From Halorientalis pallida (GTDB taxonomy: Archaea > Halobacteriota > Halobacteria > Halobacteriales > Haloarculaceae): a stretch of 64,000 bases of DNA. The stretch covers positions 310,001 to 374,000 of the forward strand of contig NZ_RDFA01000003.1 of assembly GCF_004118325.1 (NCBI RefSeq), given 5' to 3'. Below the pieces are notes generated by a model. That model did no database searches, was not told where the DNA came from, and worked only from the letters and a program-made list of their open reading frames with translations. The position numbers and the translations under genes are program-made. Shown piece after piece: positions 52,215-60,635 of the stretch (its first letter is position 1; each line of letters opens with the position of its first letter).

Positions 52215-53342
52215 ATGGGTGCCGATAGCAGTCTCGTCAACGACGCCTTGGACACCCTGGAAGACGTGTTCTACGTCTACGACGAGGGAGGGAAACTGAT
52301 TCACTGGAACGCAGTGCTGGGGGAACTGTTCGACCTGACAGAGGCGGAGTTGTCCGGGATGGCTGCCACGGACTTTTTCGTCGCGGCCGACAGGCCACAG
52401 GTCGAAGCGGCAATCGAGGAGGTGATGTCGACGGGACGAACGGTCGTCGAGGCGCGGGCCGAAACCACGCGCGGGACGGTGTTGTTCGAGTTGACGGGGG
52501 AGTTGCTGGTCGACGAGGACGGTGACGTGTTGGGGTTCTGTGGGGTGGGGCGAGACGTGACGACGGTTCGGGAGCGCGAGTGGCAACTGGAGCGGCAGAA
52601 CGAGCGTCTCGGGGAGTTCGCGAACGTCGTGGCACACGACCTCCGGAACCCGCTACAGGTGGCGAGACTCCAGCTCGAAACCGTCGACGGCGCTCCGGAG
52701 CCTGGGACGATCGCGAGAGTCACCCACGCACTCGACCGGATCGAAGGCATCGTCGACGACGTGCTGACACTGGCCAGGGGCGGGCAGACGGTGCTGGAGA
52801 GACGACCGGTCGAACTGGCGACCGTGGCGCGAACGGCCTGGGACACCGTTCGAACGGCCGACGAGACCCTCGTGGTACGGACGGAGCGGACGGTCGAGGC
52901 CGACGAGGGCCGTCTCCAGCGACTGTTCGAGAACGTGTTTCGCAACGCTGTCGAGCATGGCTCGACGGGCAATCGGAGGGAGTCGGACGACCCTGTCGAG
53001 CACGAGCGGGGGGATTCGGGCCAGCCGAACGGGGACGATTCGGACCCGGAGGCGGCGAGTCTGAGGGTGACCGTCGAAGACACCGAGACGGGATTCGCCG
53101 TCGAGGACGACGGCCTCGGTTTCCCGGCCGACGTCGTCGGCGGCGCCTTCGAGGCGGGCGTCAGCGGGTCGCCCTCGGGGACTGGCCTCGGCTTGAACAT
53201 CGTCCGGACGCTCGCGGAGGCCCACGGGTGGACGGTCCGGGTCGCCGAGGCTGCCGACGGTGGAGCGCGGCTGGAAGTGAACCTCGAGTCGCTGTACACC
53301 GACACGGCGTCGCTCGATCCCGCCGACGAGCGTGGAGAGTAA
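52215..53342 (+). CDS. PAS-domain histidine kinase
   Basis: 375 residues. A PAS domain at residues about 10-115 (VFYVYDEGGKLIHWNAVLGELF and LVDEDGDVLGFCGVGRDVT) senses an unknown signal. The H-box VVAHDLRNPLQ has the phosphoacceptor His near residue 140; N-box FRNAVEHGS, G1 VEDDGLGFP and G2 SGTGLGLNIV form the ATP site. A Ser/Asp-rich insertion lies between N and G1 boxes. No membrane helix, so it is soluble. The partner regulator is not adjacent. TATA box TTATAATTTA lies at 52186-52195. Confidence 0.92.
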   Translation: MGADSSLVNDALDTLEDVFYVYDEGGKLIHWNAVLGELFDLTEAELSGMAATDFFVAADRPQVEAAIEEVMSTGRTVVEARAETTRGTVLFELTGELLVDEDGDVLGFCGVGRDVTTVREREWQLERQNERLGEFANVVAHDLRNPLQVARLQLETVDGAPEPGTIARVTHALDRIEGIVDDVLTLARGGQTVLERRPVELATVARTAWDTVRTADETLVVRTERTVEADEGRLQRLFENVFRNAVEHGSTGNRRESDDPVEHERGDSGQPNGDDSDPEAASLRVTVEDTETGFAVEDDGLGFPADVVGGAFEAGVSGSPSGTGLGLNIVRTLAEAHGWTVRVAEAADGGARLEVNLESLYTDTASLDPADERGE

Positions 53343-53374
53343 CGCTTTTGCGTGGTTCGGCCCGAGCGTGTGGT

Positions 53375-53671
53375 ATGAGCGACTGGCCCCACGATCCCGA
53401 CGGCGACGAAGGTAGCGAGGGACGCCGCAAGTACGGGCAGGCGATCCTCGCCAAGAAGATCGACGAAGACGAGGACTTCCCGCTCTCGCAGGCGGAGTTC
53501 GTCGAGGAGTTCGGCGACGACCCCATCCGGATCGACTACGAGACGGTCGTCAGCGTGGCCGACATCTTCGAGAACGTCGACGAGGAAGAGTTCGAGGACT
53601 TCCCACACTTCCACAGGGTCGTCGGACAGTGTATGCGCGACGCTGGCTACTGGCCGTACGAACTCGCCTGA
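53375..53671 (+). CDS. Conserved haloarchaeal protein (possibly DUF5785)
   Basis: 98 residues from MSDWPHDPDGDEGSEGRRKYGQ. Very acidic, with a helical middle (AILAKKIDEDEDFPLSQAEFVEEFG) and an aromatic C-terminus HFHRVVGQCMRDAGYWPYEL. Family name is from memory. TATA-like CTTTTGCG lies 25-30 bases before the ATG. No function is known. Confidence 0.65.
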   Translation: MSDWPHDPDGDEGSEGRRKYGQAILAKKIDEDEDFPLSQAEFVEEFGDDPIRIDYETVVSVADIFENVDEEEFEDFPHFHRVVGQCMRDAGYWPYELA

Positions 53672-53770
53672 CGGTCGTCTACCGTTTTTCCGCCGCCCGA
53701 ACGTCTCGGGCCAGTGGTGTGTGAGCACGACACATACTTGTGGAGGGGTAGCGTAGCTCCACGACGAGCC

Positions 53771-54142
53771 ATGGCTACGCACACTGCGAACACGGGACCG
53801 GGCGGGAGCGAGCGGGACGGTGAGCTACCGGCACACGTGGTGGAGAGCTTGCTCGCGTCGCCGGCGCGTCGGCGGTTGCTCCGACGGCTCAGGGAGGCGG
53901 GGGAGCCGATGCCGGTCGACGACCTGGCGGCAGCCGTCGTGGCGTCGGCGGACGACAACGGGGATGCGGCCGACGACGGGACAGACGTGCCGACGGACCG
54001 GCGACGCGCACGGGCGGACATCTACCAGCACCATCTGCCGCGGTTGACGGAGACGGGGACGGTCGCGTTCGACTCCCGGCTGGGGACCGTCGAGTTCACC
54101 GGTGGGCCGCGGCTGACCGAACGGCTGGACGAAGCGCCCTGA
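53771..54142 (+). CDS. Winged-helix DUF7344-type regulator
   Basis: 123 residues from MATHTANTGPGG. LPAHVVESLLASPARRRLLRRLREA and YQHHLPRLTETGTVAFDSRLGTVEFTG form the three-helix wing typical of a haloarchaeal winged-helix family often beside sensor kinases or transposon genes. The region between is acidic and disordered. DNA binding is inferred. It follows the PAS kinase by two genes; a partnership is not demonstrated. Confidence 0.72.
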   Translation: MATHTANTGPGGSERDGELPAHVVESLLASPARRRLLRRLREAGEPMPVDDLAAAVVASADDNGDAADDGTDVPTDRRRARADIYQHHLPRLTETGTVAFDSRLGTVEFTGGPRLTERLDEAP

Positions 54143-54206
54143 GCGGTCCGGAGACCGCTGTCAGAACCAAAGACAAATAGCGGGTCGGGGCCAAGCCGTG
54201 GCCACT

Positions 54207-54968
54207 GTGACGAACACGCAGGTGACCCACGTCCAGATCGACAACTACGGCCCCTGGACGGTCACCCCGGAGCCGCGACGCGAGGTCGACCTGCAGACGT
54301 TGCAATCCCGGCTGTACGCCGACCTCTCGCAGTTGTTCGGGAACCGCAACGGCTACGTCTTCTTCTCCAGGTTCGACAACATGATCGCGGTGACCAACGG
54401 GCTGGACGTGGACGATCACGCGATGATTCAGGAATCGGTGGGCAACCGCTATCCCGTGACGATGAGCATGGCTGTCGCGACGGGAACGACGCCAGCCGCC
54501 GCGCTCGGTGACGCCACGAGCGAACTCCAGGACGCCGGGAGCGCCCAGGACGAACACCGGCGGGAGATTCTGCGCGGCCGGACCATCGACGAGGAGTTCC
54601 GGACCGCCGCGGACGTCCAGATCGCCCACTTCGACGTGAACGACGCGACCGGGAAGTACACCGACGAACTCAACGAGTTCGACACGTTCATCCGGATCGA
54701 ACAGGGCTACGCCGAGTTGATGCGCTACATGCGCCAGGCCCACGACTCGCTGTCATTTTTCGTGGGCGGTGACAACGTCATCGCGGTCTGTCCCGACCTC
54801 GACGCCGCGGACTATCGGGACGCCATCGAACACGTCGACGAGGCCGTCGACGTGGACCTCAAGGTCGGCGTCGGCCGGGGACGGACGGCACAGGACGCCG
54901 GCATGGCCGCGAAACACGCACTGGAGGCGTGTCGCGCGGACGGCGCCGACGTGGAACTGGACTTCTGA
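54207..54968 (+). CDS. GTP cyclohydrolase III
   Basis: 253 residues from MTNTQVTHVQIDNYGPWTVTPEP. The N-terminal block QIDNYGPWTVTPEPR and the later FVGGDNVIAVCPD and VKVGVGRGRTAQDA blocks are the archaeal GTP cyclohydrolase III (ArfA) fold, related to nucleotidyl cyclases. It opens GTP to 2-amino-5-formylamino-6-ribosylaminopyrimidinone for riboflavin and F420 side pathways. A GTG at 54198 adds three residues, but a TATA-like ACAAATAG lies about 30 bases before the GTG at 54207. Confidence 0.94.
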   Translation: MTNTQVTHVQIDNYGPWTVTPEPRREVDLQTLQSRLYADLSQLFGNRNGYVFFSRFDNMIAVTNGLDVDDHAMIQESVGNRYPVTMSMAVATGTTPAAALGDATSELQDAGSAQDEHRREILRGRTIDEEFRTAADVQIAHFDVNDATGKYTDELNEFDTFIRIEQGYAELMRYMRQAHDSLSFFVGGDNVIAVCPDLDAADYRDAIEHVDEAVDVDLKVGVGRGRTAQDAGMAAKHALEACRADGADVELDF

Positions 54969-55069
54969 GGGTCGCTCTCTGGAATTGCCGAAGGACTCGG
55001 AGATAGGGCACGATCGGTCTTAAGCGTGGCGTAGGTAGCTTTTAGACACCGTGTGTGAAAGTGTATCAC

Positions 55070-55639
55070 ATGAACGGCAACGTGACGGTCGGACAGGTGA
55101 TGCGGCGGGACTTCGTGGGTGCGAGCGAGGGCGACGGGCTCGCGGAGACGGCCGCGTTGATGCTCGAAGAGGACGTCGAGACGGTCGTCGTGTTGCGCGG
55201 GACCGACCCAATCGGGATGGTCACCCAGCGGGACGTGCTTGAGACGGCGGTCGAGCGGGGCGACCTGGCTTCGGTGACTGTCGCGGACGTGATGCAGAAC
55301 AACCCGCCGACGGTCGGGCGCGGGGAATCACTGACGGCGGCGACCGACCGGATGTCCGGGACGGATTCGCGTCACCTCCTCGTGATGGAGGGCGACGAAC
55401 TTGCCGGTGTGATCACCGAACACGACGTGGTGACGGCCTCGACGCTCGACCCGGGTGTCGAGAGCGAGCGGGTGGAGACGGAACGGACCACGGTCGAGGC
55501 GGTGACGGCGACGGCCAAAGCTGGGGCCACGGACGAGGAGTACTCGAACCAGGGCATCTGCGAGCTGTGTGGGTCGTTGACCCGGGATCTCTCGACGTTC
55601 AACGGGCAGCTGGTCTGTAGCGACTGCAAGAACGTCTGA
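55070..55639 (+). CDS. CBS-domain pair with C-terminal zinc ribbon
   Basis: 189 residues from MNGNVTVGQVMRRDF. Two CBS motifs (residues about 5-58 and 68-122) form a Bateman module that binds adenylates, with VTVGQVMRRDF and VTVADVMQNNP at the starts. The C-terminus has CELCGSLTRDLSTFNGQLVCSDCK, a four-Cys zinc ribbon. The GTG at 55055 adds five residues, but TATA-like CTTTTAGA at 55039-55046 lies 24-31 bases before the ATG at 55070. The zinc ribbon may recruit a nucleic acid or protein partner. Confidence 0.88.
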   Translation: MNGNVTVGQVMRRDFVGASEGDGLAETAALMLEEDVETVVVLRGTDPIGMVTQRDVLETAVERGDLASVTVADVMQNNPPTVGRGESLTAATDRMSGTDSRHLLVMEGDELAGVITEHDVVTASTLDPGVESERVETERTTVEAVTATAKAGATDEEYSNQGICELCGSLTRDLSTFNGQLVCSDCKNV

Positions 55640-55707
55640 GCGCGCCGGGGCCCGCCCCGACGACCCACAACAAAACACATATCCTCCACCGAACGGGAGA
55701 GAGGAGC

Positions 55708-56898
55708 ATGGGGATACCGACGCTCGACGACCTCGCCGTCGACGGTACGACGGTGGGGGTGCGCGTTGACATCAACAGCCCGTTGGACGAGGACGGACGC
55801 CTCGCCGACGACGCTCGGCTCCACGCGCACGTCGGCACGCTGCAGGAACTGCTCGACCGTGGCGGGAAACTCGCCGTCCTCGCCCACCAGGGCCGACCCG
55901 GGGGCGACGAGTTCGCCACGCTCGAAGACCACGCCCGTCGCCTCGGTGAACTGCTCGACCAGCCCATCGAGTACTGCGACGCCACCTTCTCCGCGGAGGC
56001 TCGGGACGCCATCGCCGACCTCGATCACGGCGAGGCGGTCCTGCTGGAGAACACGCGGTTCTACAGCGAGGAGTACATGGAGTTCCCGCCCGCGGAGGCC
56101 GCCGAGACGTTCCTCGTCGACCGACTGGCCCCGGTCGTCGACGCCTTCGTCAACGACGCGTTCGCGGCCGCGCACCGCTCACAGCCCTCCATCGTCGGCC
56201 TGCCGATGCGGGTCGACAGCTACGCCGGCCGGGTCATGGAGCGGGAACTCGACGTGCTGAGCAACATCGAGGACACGCCGCGCCCGCGGGTGTACGCGCT
56301 CGGCGGGGCGAAGATCGCCGACGCCTTCGACGTGGCCGAGAGCGTCCTCGAACGCGGCCTGGCCGACGAGATCCTGACCAGCGGGATGACCGGCAACGCG
56401 TTCCTCGCGGCCAGCGGCGTCGACATCGGGCAGCCGTCGATGGACGCCATCACCGACCGCGACGCGACGGCCGTCGAACAGGCCGAGGCCCTGCTCGACG
56501 AGTACGGCGAGAAGATCCACGTCCCCGAGGACGTGGCCGTCGAGCGGGACGGCGAGCGCGTCGAGGTCGGTATCGACGGGTTGCCCGTCGACGCGCCGGC
56601 GCTGGACGTGGGCGAGAACACTGCGGCCGCCTACGCCGACGTGTTCGAGACAGCCGGCACGGCCATCCTGAACGGCCCCCCCGGCGTGTTCGAAGAGGAG
56701 CAGTTCGCCCACGGGACCCGCGAGATATTCGGCGCGGCGACAAGCGCCGAGTACAGCATCGTCGGCGGCGGTGACACGGCGGCGTCGCTCCGCCAACTCG
56801 GTATCGAGGGGTTCGATCACGTCAGCACCGGCGGCGGTGCGGCCCTCCGGTTACTCACCGGCGGGGAACTGCCGGCGGTCGAGGTGCTGCGCGAGTAG
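55708..56898 (+). CDS. pgk: Phosphoglycerate kinase
   Basis: 396 residues from MGIPTLDDLAVDGTTVGVRVD. Family motifs: RVDINSPLD near 19, LLENTRFY near 114, the NDAF block near 150, ALGGAKIADAF near 202, NGPPGVFEE near 330 and VGGGDTAASL near 355. It interconverts 3-phosphoglycerate and 1,3-bisphosphoglycerate in glycolysis and gluconeogenesis. TATA-like CACATATCC lies 25-33 bases upstream. Its stop overlaps the start of the next gene by one base. Confidence 0.95.
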   Translation: MGIPTLDDLAVDGTTVGVRVDINSPLDEDGRLADDARLHAHVGTLQELLDRGGKLAVLAHQGRPGGDEFATLEDHARRLGELLDQPIEYCDATFSAEARDAIADLDHGEAVLLENTRFYSEEYMEFPPAEAAETFLVDRLAPVVDAFVNDAFAAAHRSQPSIVGLPMRVDSYAGRVMERELDVLSNIEDTPRPRVYALGGAKIADAFDVAESVLERGLADEILTSGMTGNAFLAASGVDIGQPSMDAITDRDATAVEQAEALLDEYGEKIHVPEDVAVERDGERVEVGIDGLPVDAPALDVGENTAAAYADVFETAGTAILNGPPGVFEEEQFAHGTREIFGAATSAEYSIVGGGDTAASLRQLGIEGFDHVSTGGGAALRLLTGGELPAVEVLRE

Positions 56899-57401
56899 TG
56901 AACGTCGAACGCCCGGATACGGACGCGACAGACGCGATCGCCGACCTCTGGGTCGATCTCGCGGCGGAACAGCGCGAGGTCGGCTCCCATCTCCAGGCGG
57001 TCGAGAACCGGGGCACTATCGGCGAGAACGTCCGCCGGGCCATCGTCGCCGACGGCCTCTACGTCGCTGTCGCAGGGGCCGACGACGAGTTCGACGCCGA
57101 CCCCGGTACGGTGCTGGGCTTCGTGATGTTCAGCGCGGGGAGCGAGCTACTGGCGACCACGGCGACGCGGGGGACTATCGAGAACCTGTACGTGCGTCCC
57201 GAGTACCGCGATCAGGGTATCGGTGGTGAGTTGATGGCGACTGCCGAGGAGAAACTGGCGGCACGCGGGGTCGACGCGGTGAAACTGGAGGTGCTGGCGG
57301 ACAACGAGGCGGCGCGGCGGTTCTATCGGCGACACGGGTACGATCCGCATCGGGTGCAACTGGAGAAGCCGGTGGAAAGCGATAATCACTCAAAGGGGTA
57401 G
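56898..57401 (+). CDS. GNAT-family N-acetyltransferase
   Basis: 167 residues, GTG start at 56898 overlapping the pgk stop (TAGTG). Motif A VRPEYRDQGIGGELM and motif B LEVLADNEAARRFYRRHGY are typical. Sequence TIENLYVRPEY leads motif A. It is cotranscribed with pgk. Substrate unknown. It ends 17 bases before the tRNA-Thr gene. Confidence 0.9.
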   Translation: MNVERPDTDATDAIADLWVDLAAEQREVGSHLQAVENRGTIGENVRRAIVADGLYVAVAGADDEFDADPGTVLGFVMFSAGSELLATTATRGTIENLYVRPEYRDQGIGGELMATAEEKLAARGVDAVKLEVLADNEAARRFYRRHGYDPHRVQLEKPVESDNHSKG

Positions 57402-57418
57402 GCGCTATCCGGAGGTGT

Positions 57419-57492
57419 GCCAGGGGAGCTTGGGCGGTCCAAGCACCCGACTTGTAATCGGGAGTTCGTGGGTTCAAATCCCACCCCTGGCT
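57419..57492 (+). tRNA. tRNA-Thr (anticodon UGU)
   Basis: Acceptor GCCAGGG pairs with CCCTGGC, discriminator T. Anticodon arm CCCGA / TCGGG encloses CTTGTAA, anticodon TGT at 57453-57455, reading ACA. D-arm with GGCGGTCC and T-arm GGGTTCAAATCCC are standard. No intron or encoded CCA. A perfect 9-bp hairpin CGCGCTCAC / GTGAGCGCG at 57497-57519 follows directly and may end the transcript. Confidence 0.95.
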
Positions 57493-57524
57493 TCGGCGCG
57501 CTCACAACCCGTGAGCGCGGCGAG

Positions 57525-57605
57525 CCGTCTGGGATTTGAATCAGGGAGCGGGAGGTGAGCGAAGCGAACGGGAGCGACCGTGGTTCAATATCCCACCCCT
57601 GGCTT
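57525..57605 (+). repeat. tRNA-Thr 3'-end repeat unit (inverted T-arm, linker, direct T-arm plus acceptor)
   Basis: GGGATTTGAATC at 57531-57542 is the inverted T-arm of tRNA-Thr with one change. A purine linker GGTGAGCGAAGCGAACGG follows, and 57580-57605 repeats the T-arm and acceptor 3' end (GTGGTTCAATATCCC, then ACCCCTGGCTT) with one missing G and one A to T change. The order is the same as at the tRNA-Ser locus. No coding content. Confidence 0.75.
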
Positions 57606-58018
57606 TCTCCGTTTTGCTCACATGCCAACGCAGTCGGCGGCCACGAACGGCTTCGATGGACTGTTTGGTGGCCGAATAAATAGCATATAGAAATACGTAC
57701 TTCAACGGCTCCTAGGAGTGAGCCCGCTTGAGTCCCAGCCACTCTTAGGAAGGAGAGCGGCTGGACTAGTCCTGACAGTACATTTCTGAGGCCCTCTACT
57801 GGCAGGGCGAAGGCGGGACCGTTGACGCGAACGATCCCGAGCTCGCTGGCATGGAAACCACCGAGAATGCCCCCTTCCCGGAAGGCGGTTAGCGGCCGGG
57901 GGTTGACACCAGGGGCCCAGCGATCACCACGACTGGGGGCGGTCGGATGCTTTTTTCCGCGGAGAGTGCGTCGTACGCTGGCCATGGATATATAGTACTG
58001 CTGGGAAAATACGCGAAT
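57606..58018 (+). other. Noncoding stretch between tRNA-Thr unit and AT-rich gene, with a possible coding remnant
   Basis: No intact gene. A 38-codon stretch with haloarchaeal composition (57776-57892, QYISEALYWQGEGG, then DANDPELAGMETTENAPF) begins right after an in-frame TGA and ends TAG, so it may be the tail of a broken gene, perhaps a mobile element; I do not recognise it. TATA box ATATATAG follows at 57988-57995. Confidence 0.35.
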
Positions 58019-58648
58019 ATGACATATTGCCCGGAGTGTGGGGCGGAAACTGAGTCAGAGTGGAATCATTGTCAAATTTGTGGTACAAATCTCCCAACAC
58101 AAGCGAAAACGGAGAAGATGTCATCAGATTTTGATAGTGTAAACTCGAAGAGCAACCTCCCGCTTGGTCAGAAAGGGTTGTTCGCCGGTTCGGGCATAAT
58201 AGGCATTGGTGCACTTTTGCCTTGGATGTCGGTCAACGCCCTTGGTACCACACTCACAAAACGTGGTGTCGATGGCGATGGCGTGATCACGCTCGTACTA
58301 GCATTCCTTATCGCTGGGGCTGGCATATACCAGTGGTCAAAGAAAACACAAATAGTCGGTGTAGTCGGGGGAGTGATTGTAACCTGGCTCTCTGGAATCT
58401 ATATTGTAGACCCACTGGCTGGCGTAACAACCGAATCCTCAGATATAACTCAATATGCAATATCTATCGAGATGGGACTGTATCTAACGATTATCGGTGG
58501 TGCGATTGCCATGCTCAGCAGTGCATATGGCTTCGTCAATGAAGGATCACCAGACTCCAGTAAGCGCCCAGTAGAAGAACCTTCCAGAGATACACCGGTA
58601 ACCGACGCAGATACATCAGATCAATCAGCAACCGATTCTACGGAGTAA
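58019..58648 (+). CDS. AT-rich zinc-ribbon membrane protein, unknown function
   Basis: 209 residues from MTYCPECGAETESEWNHCQICG. The N-terminal zinc ribbon uses CPECG and CQICG, followed by three or four hydrophobic helices (about residues 55-75, 88-105, 113-133 and 155-178) and an acidic Ser/Thr tail. Codon use differs sharply from the rest of the window: AAT, ATA, ACA and CAA are frequent, and the gene has low GC. A strong TATA box ATATATAG is 24-31 bases before the ATG, so it is probably expressed. Next to tRNA-Thr, it looks like acquired DNA. Confidence 0.8.
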   Translation: MTYCPECGAETESEWNHCQICGTNLPTQAKTEKMSSDFDSVNSKSNLPLGQKGLFAGSGIIGIGALLPWMSVNALGTTLTKRGVDGDGVITLVLAFLIAGAGIYQWSKKTQIVGVVGGVIVTWLSGIYIVDPLAGVTTESSDITQYAISIEMGLYLTIIGGAIAMLSSAYGFVNEGSPDSSKRPVEEPSRDTPVTDADTSDQSATDSTE

Positions 58649-58728
58649 AGCCTATTTAAAGGTGAATGTCAGGATATTCATCACCGAGTGTCGAAAGAGA
58701 ATATAGGATCGGCGGCTCGCGACCGGGG

Positions 58729-59529
58729 TCAGGCCCGCAGCGTTCGGTTCCCGCCCACGGACTGTCGGCTCACTGCGGCGGGGTCGGAGTAACTGCGGCC
58801 GTTGTACGTCCAGGAGAACGAATCGGCGAGCAACACCGACCCGGATTCGGGAGCCTCGTAGAGCTGTGTGCGGTTGGCCGAGGCGTTCTCGTCGACGACG
58901 AAGGTGACGCGGGCGGCCTTGCCAGGCGGGAACTCCTCGGCGCCGACTGCGCCGTAGCAGGTGGCGTTGGCGGAGCGGTTGGCGTACTCGCCGATCCGGA
59001 ACTCGCGAGTCTCGTTGGAGACGACGGCGGTCCCGAAGTTGGTCGCGCCCAGCGAGGAGCGCTCGACACAGCCCGGGAAGCGGGCGTTGAGCTCGAAGTT
59101 CCGGAGGGTTCGCTGGTCCGGGTTGCTGAGTTCCACTCGGTAGACGGAGTAGTTGCCGGCGCTGAGGTTGTAGCGGGCCTGCAGTTCCCGGTCGGGGACT
59201 TCGAGCTGGTTGACCTCGACGGCGGGAGTCGGGCTGTCGACGATGCCGCTCTGGACGTGGAAGTCGTACATCGCAGGGGCGATGGCGGGGCTGAGGCTGG
59301 CGAACACGACGCCGCCGATGAGGCCGCCGATGATGGCAGTCTCGACCTTGTCGGCGAGTTCGAAGGTCCAGCCGTCGCCGCCGAGTTGGTCACAGACCCG
59401 GCGCACGGTACTGCCGCCCAGCGTCCGCCGGAAGGCTCTCCCGAGTGCGAGCGTCACCGGGAGCGCGAACAGGACGGCGAGGACGCTGATGCCGACACCG
59501 AGTAGCAATTGGAGGAGGGCCTCGATCAT
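58729..59529 (-). CDS. Membrane-anchored extracellular protein, unknown function
   Basis: 266 residues from MIEALLQLLLGVGISVLAVLF. A first helix at residues 2-27 and a second at about 64-88 (IIGGLIGGVVFASLSPAIAPA) frame a short cytoplasmic loop; residues 90-266 are extracellular, with several N-x-S/T sites and cysteines in FPGCVE and ANATCYGA. The extracellular part is beta-rich. The family is not recognised. Confidence 0.7.
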   Translation of the reverse strand: MIEALLQLLLGVGISVLAVLFALPVTLALGRAFRRTLGGSTVRRVCDQLGGDGWTFELADKVETAIIGGLIGGVVFASLSPAIAPAMYDFHVQSGIVDSPTPAVEVNQLEVPDRELQARYNLSAGNYSVYRVELSNPDQRTLRNFELNARFPGCVERSSLGATNFGTAVVSNETREFRIGEYANRSANATCYGAVGAEEFPPGKAARVTFVVDENASANRTQLYEAPESGSVLLADSFSWTYNGRSYSDPAAVSRQSVGGNRTLRA

Positions 59530-59599
59530 ATCCGTCTGCCGATACTCGGGAGGGTCTTATGAACTCCTTTCTTTCTGATAGCTTCCGAGTAGTTGCGGG

Positions 59600-59878
59600 T
59601 CAGTCGTCGGCTTCGAGCGCTTCGACTGCGACGTCACCACGGAGGTATCGCCGGCCGCGGTCGGTCAACTGGTAGAGGGCGCGGGCCTCGTCGTAGTACT
59701 CGACGAGTCGTTCGTCCGAGAGCCGGAGGAGGTGCTCGCGGATAGTCTGTCGTTTCCAGTCGGTGTTGGCCGCGATCACGCCCGGCGTGAGAACGAGCTC
59801 GCTCTCGTCCCCGTTCCTGAGCAACTCCAGTACGTCGCGGTCGACCGGTGTCATCCAGGAGGCCAGGGGCGGCTGCAT
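59600..59878 (-). CDS. Winged-helix transcriptional regulator, phiH1-repressor-like
   Basis: 92 residues from MQPPLASWMTPVDRDVLELL. The helix-turn-helix WKRQTIREHLLRLSDERLVEYYDEARALYQLTDRGRRYL closely follows the winged-helix repressors of haloarchaeal viruses and chromosomal relatives. TATA-like AATTTTAAG lies about 25-34 bases upstream (minus strand). Target genes are unknown. Confidence 0.85.
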   Translation of the reverse strand: MQPPLASWMTPVDRDVLELLRNGDESELVLTPGVIAANTDWKRQTIREHLLRLSDERLVEYYDEARALYQLTDRGRRYLRGDVAVEALEADD

Positions 59879-60147
59879 CGTCGTACCGTAATGACGGCAG
59901 GCTTAAAATTCGTTCTCATTTCACAGTCGCTTCACGAGATACGACCGGAATTTATGGACGATCGTTGTGGGAACAATTAAGTGTATTACCAACAGGGCTG
60001 TAGATACAGTGTGATTCGTCGTCGGGTGGCGTGCCCGGGCGGACCCTGACCGAATTCGATGGACCGAGCAAGCCGACACGCGATGGGGGCGACCCCGTCC
60101 GAGTGGCTGGTTGGTTGCGGTATCGACGGCGGGCCGAGTGATATCAG

Positions 60148-60471
60148 ATGACCGAAACCGAATCTAGTACCACGGCCGACGTAACGTACGCGGACCTGAG
60201 TGCGTTCCAGCGAGACGTACTCGTCGTCCTGCGACGACTGGAGTCGAGCGAGGAAGACAGCTACGGGCTGGCGATCAAGCGACGGCTCGAAGACCGATAC
60301 GACGACGACGTGAACCACGGCCGTCTCTACCCGAACCTCGACGAACTCGTCGAGTTCGGCCTCGTCGAGCGCGGGGAGATCGACAAGCGGACGAACCGGT
60401 ACACGCTGACTGCCGCCGGGCTATCGCTCCTGCAGGCCCACGCCGACGCCCTCGACGAACTCCTTCGTTGA
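60148..60471 (+). CDS. PadR-family transcriptional regulator
   Basis: 107 residues from MTETESSTTADVTYADLSAFQRDVL. The winged helix DSYGLAIKRRLEDRYDDDVNHGRLYPNLDELVEFGLVERG is the PadR signature, with NRYTLTAAGLSLL as the wing end. It lacks the long C-terminal helix of the larger PadR group. Targets are unknown; the convergent membrane gene at 60636 may or may not be one. Confidence 0.9.
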   Translation: MTETESSTTADVTYADLSAFQRDVLVVLRRLESSEEDSYGLAIKRRLEDRYDDDVNHGRLYPNLDELVEFGLVERGEIDKRTNRYTLTAAGLSLLQAHADALDELLR

Positions 60472-60635
60472 CGAGGGAGGTGTCGTCCTCGGCGGTTCGA
60501 CACCGGGAGTAACTCGTCGAGAGCCCTCTCTCCGACCACGGCTCGATCCAGGCTCACTGTTTCGTGCGTTCGAGCCGCGGTCGAGGACCGCTCACCCGCC
60601 GTTGCCGGTTCGGAAGTCGTTCTGCGGTCGGTCTG

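Noticed and set aside
57386-57985. 199-codon minus-strand ORF over tRNA-Thr and its repeat
   Set aside because: Crosses a tRNA gene and a hairpin; composition is not that of a halophilic protein.
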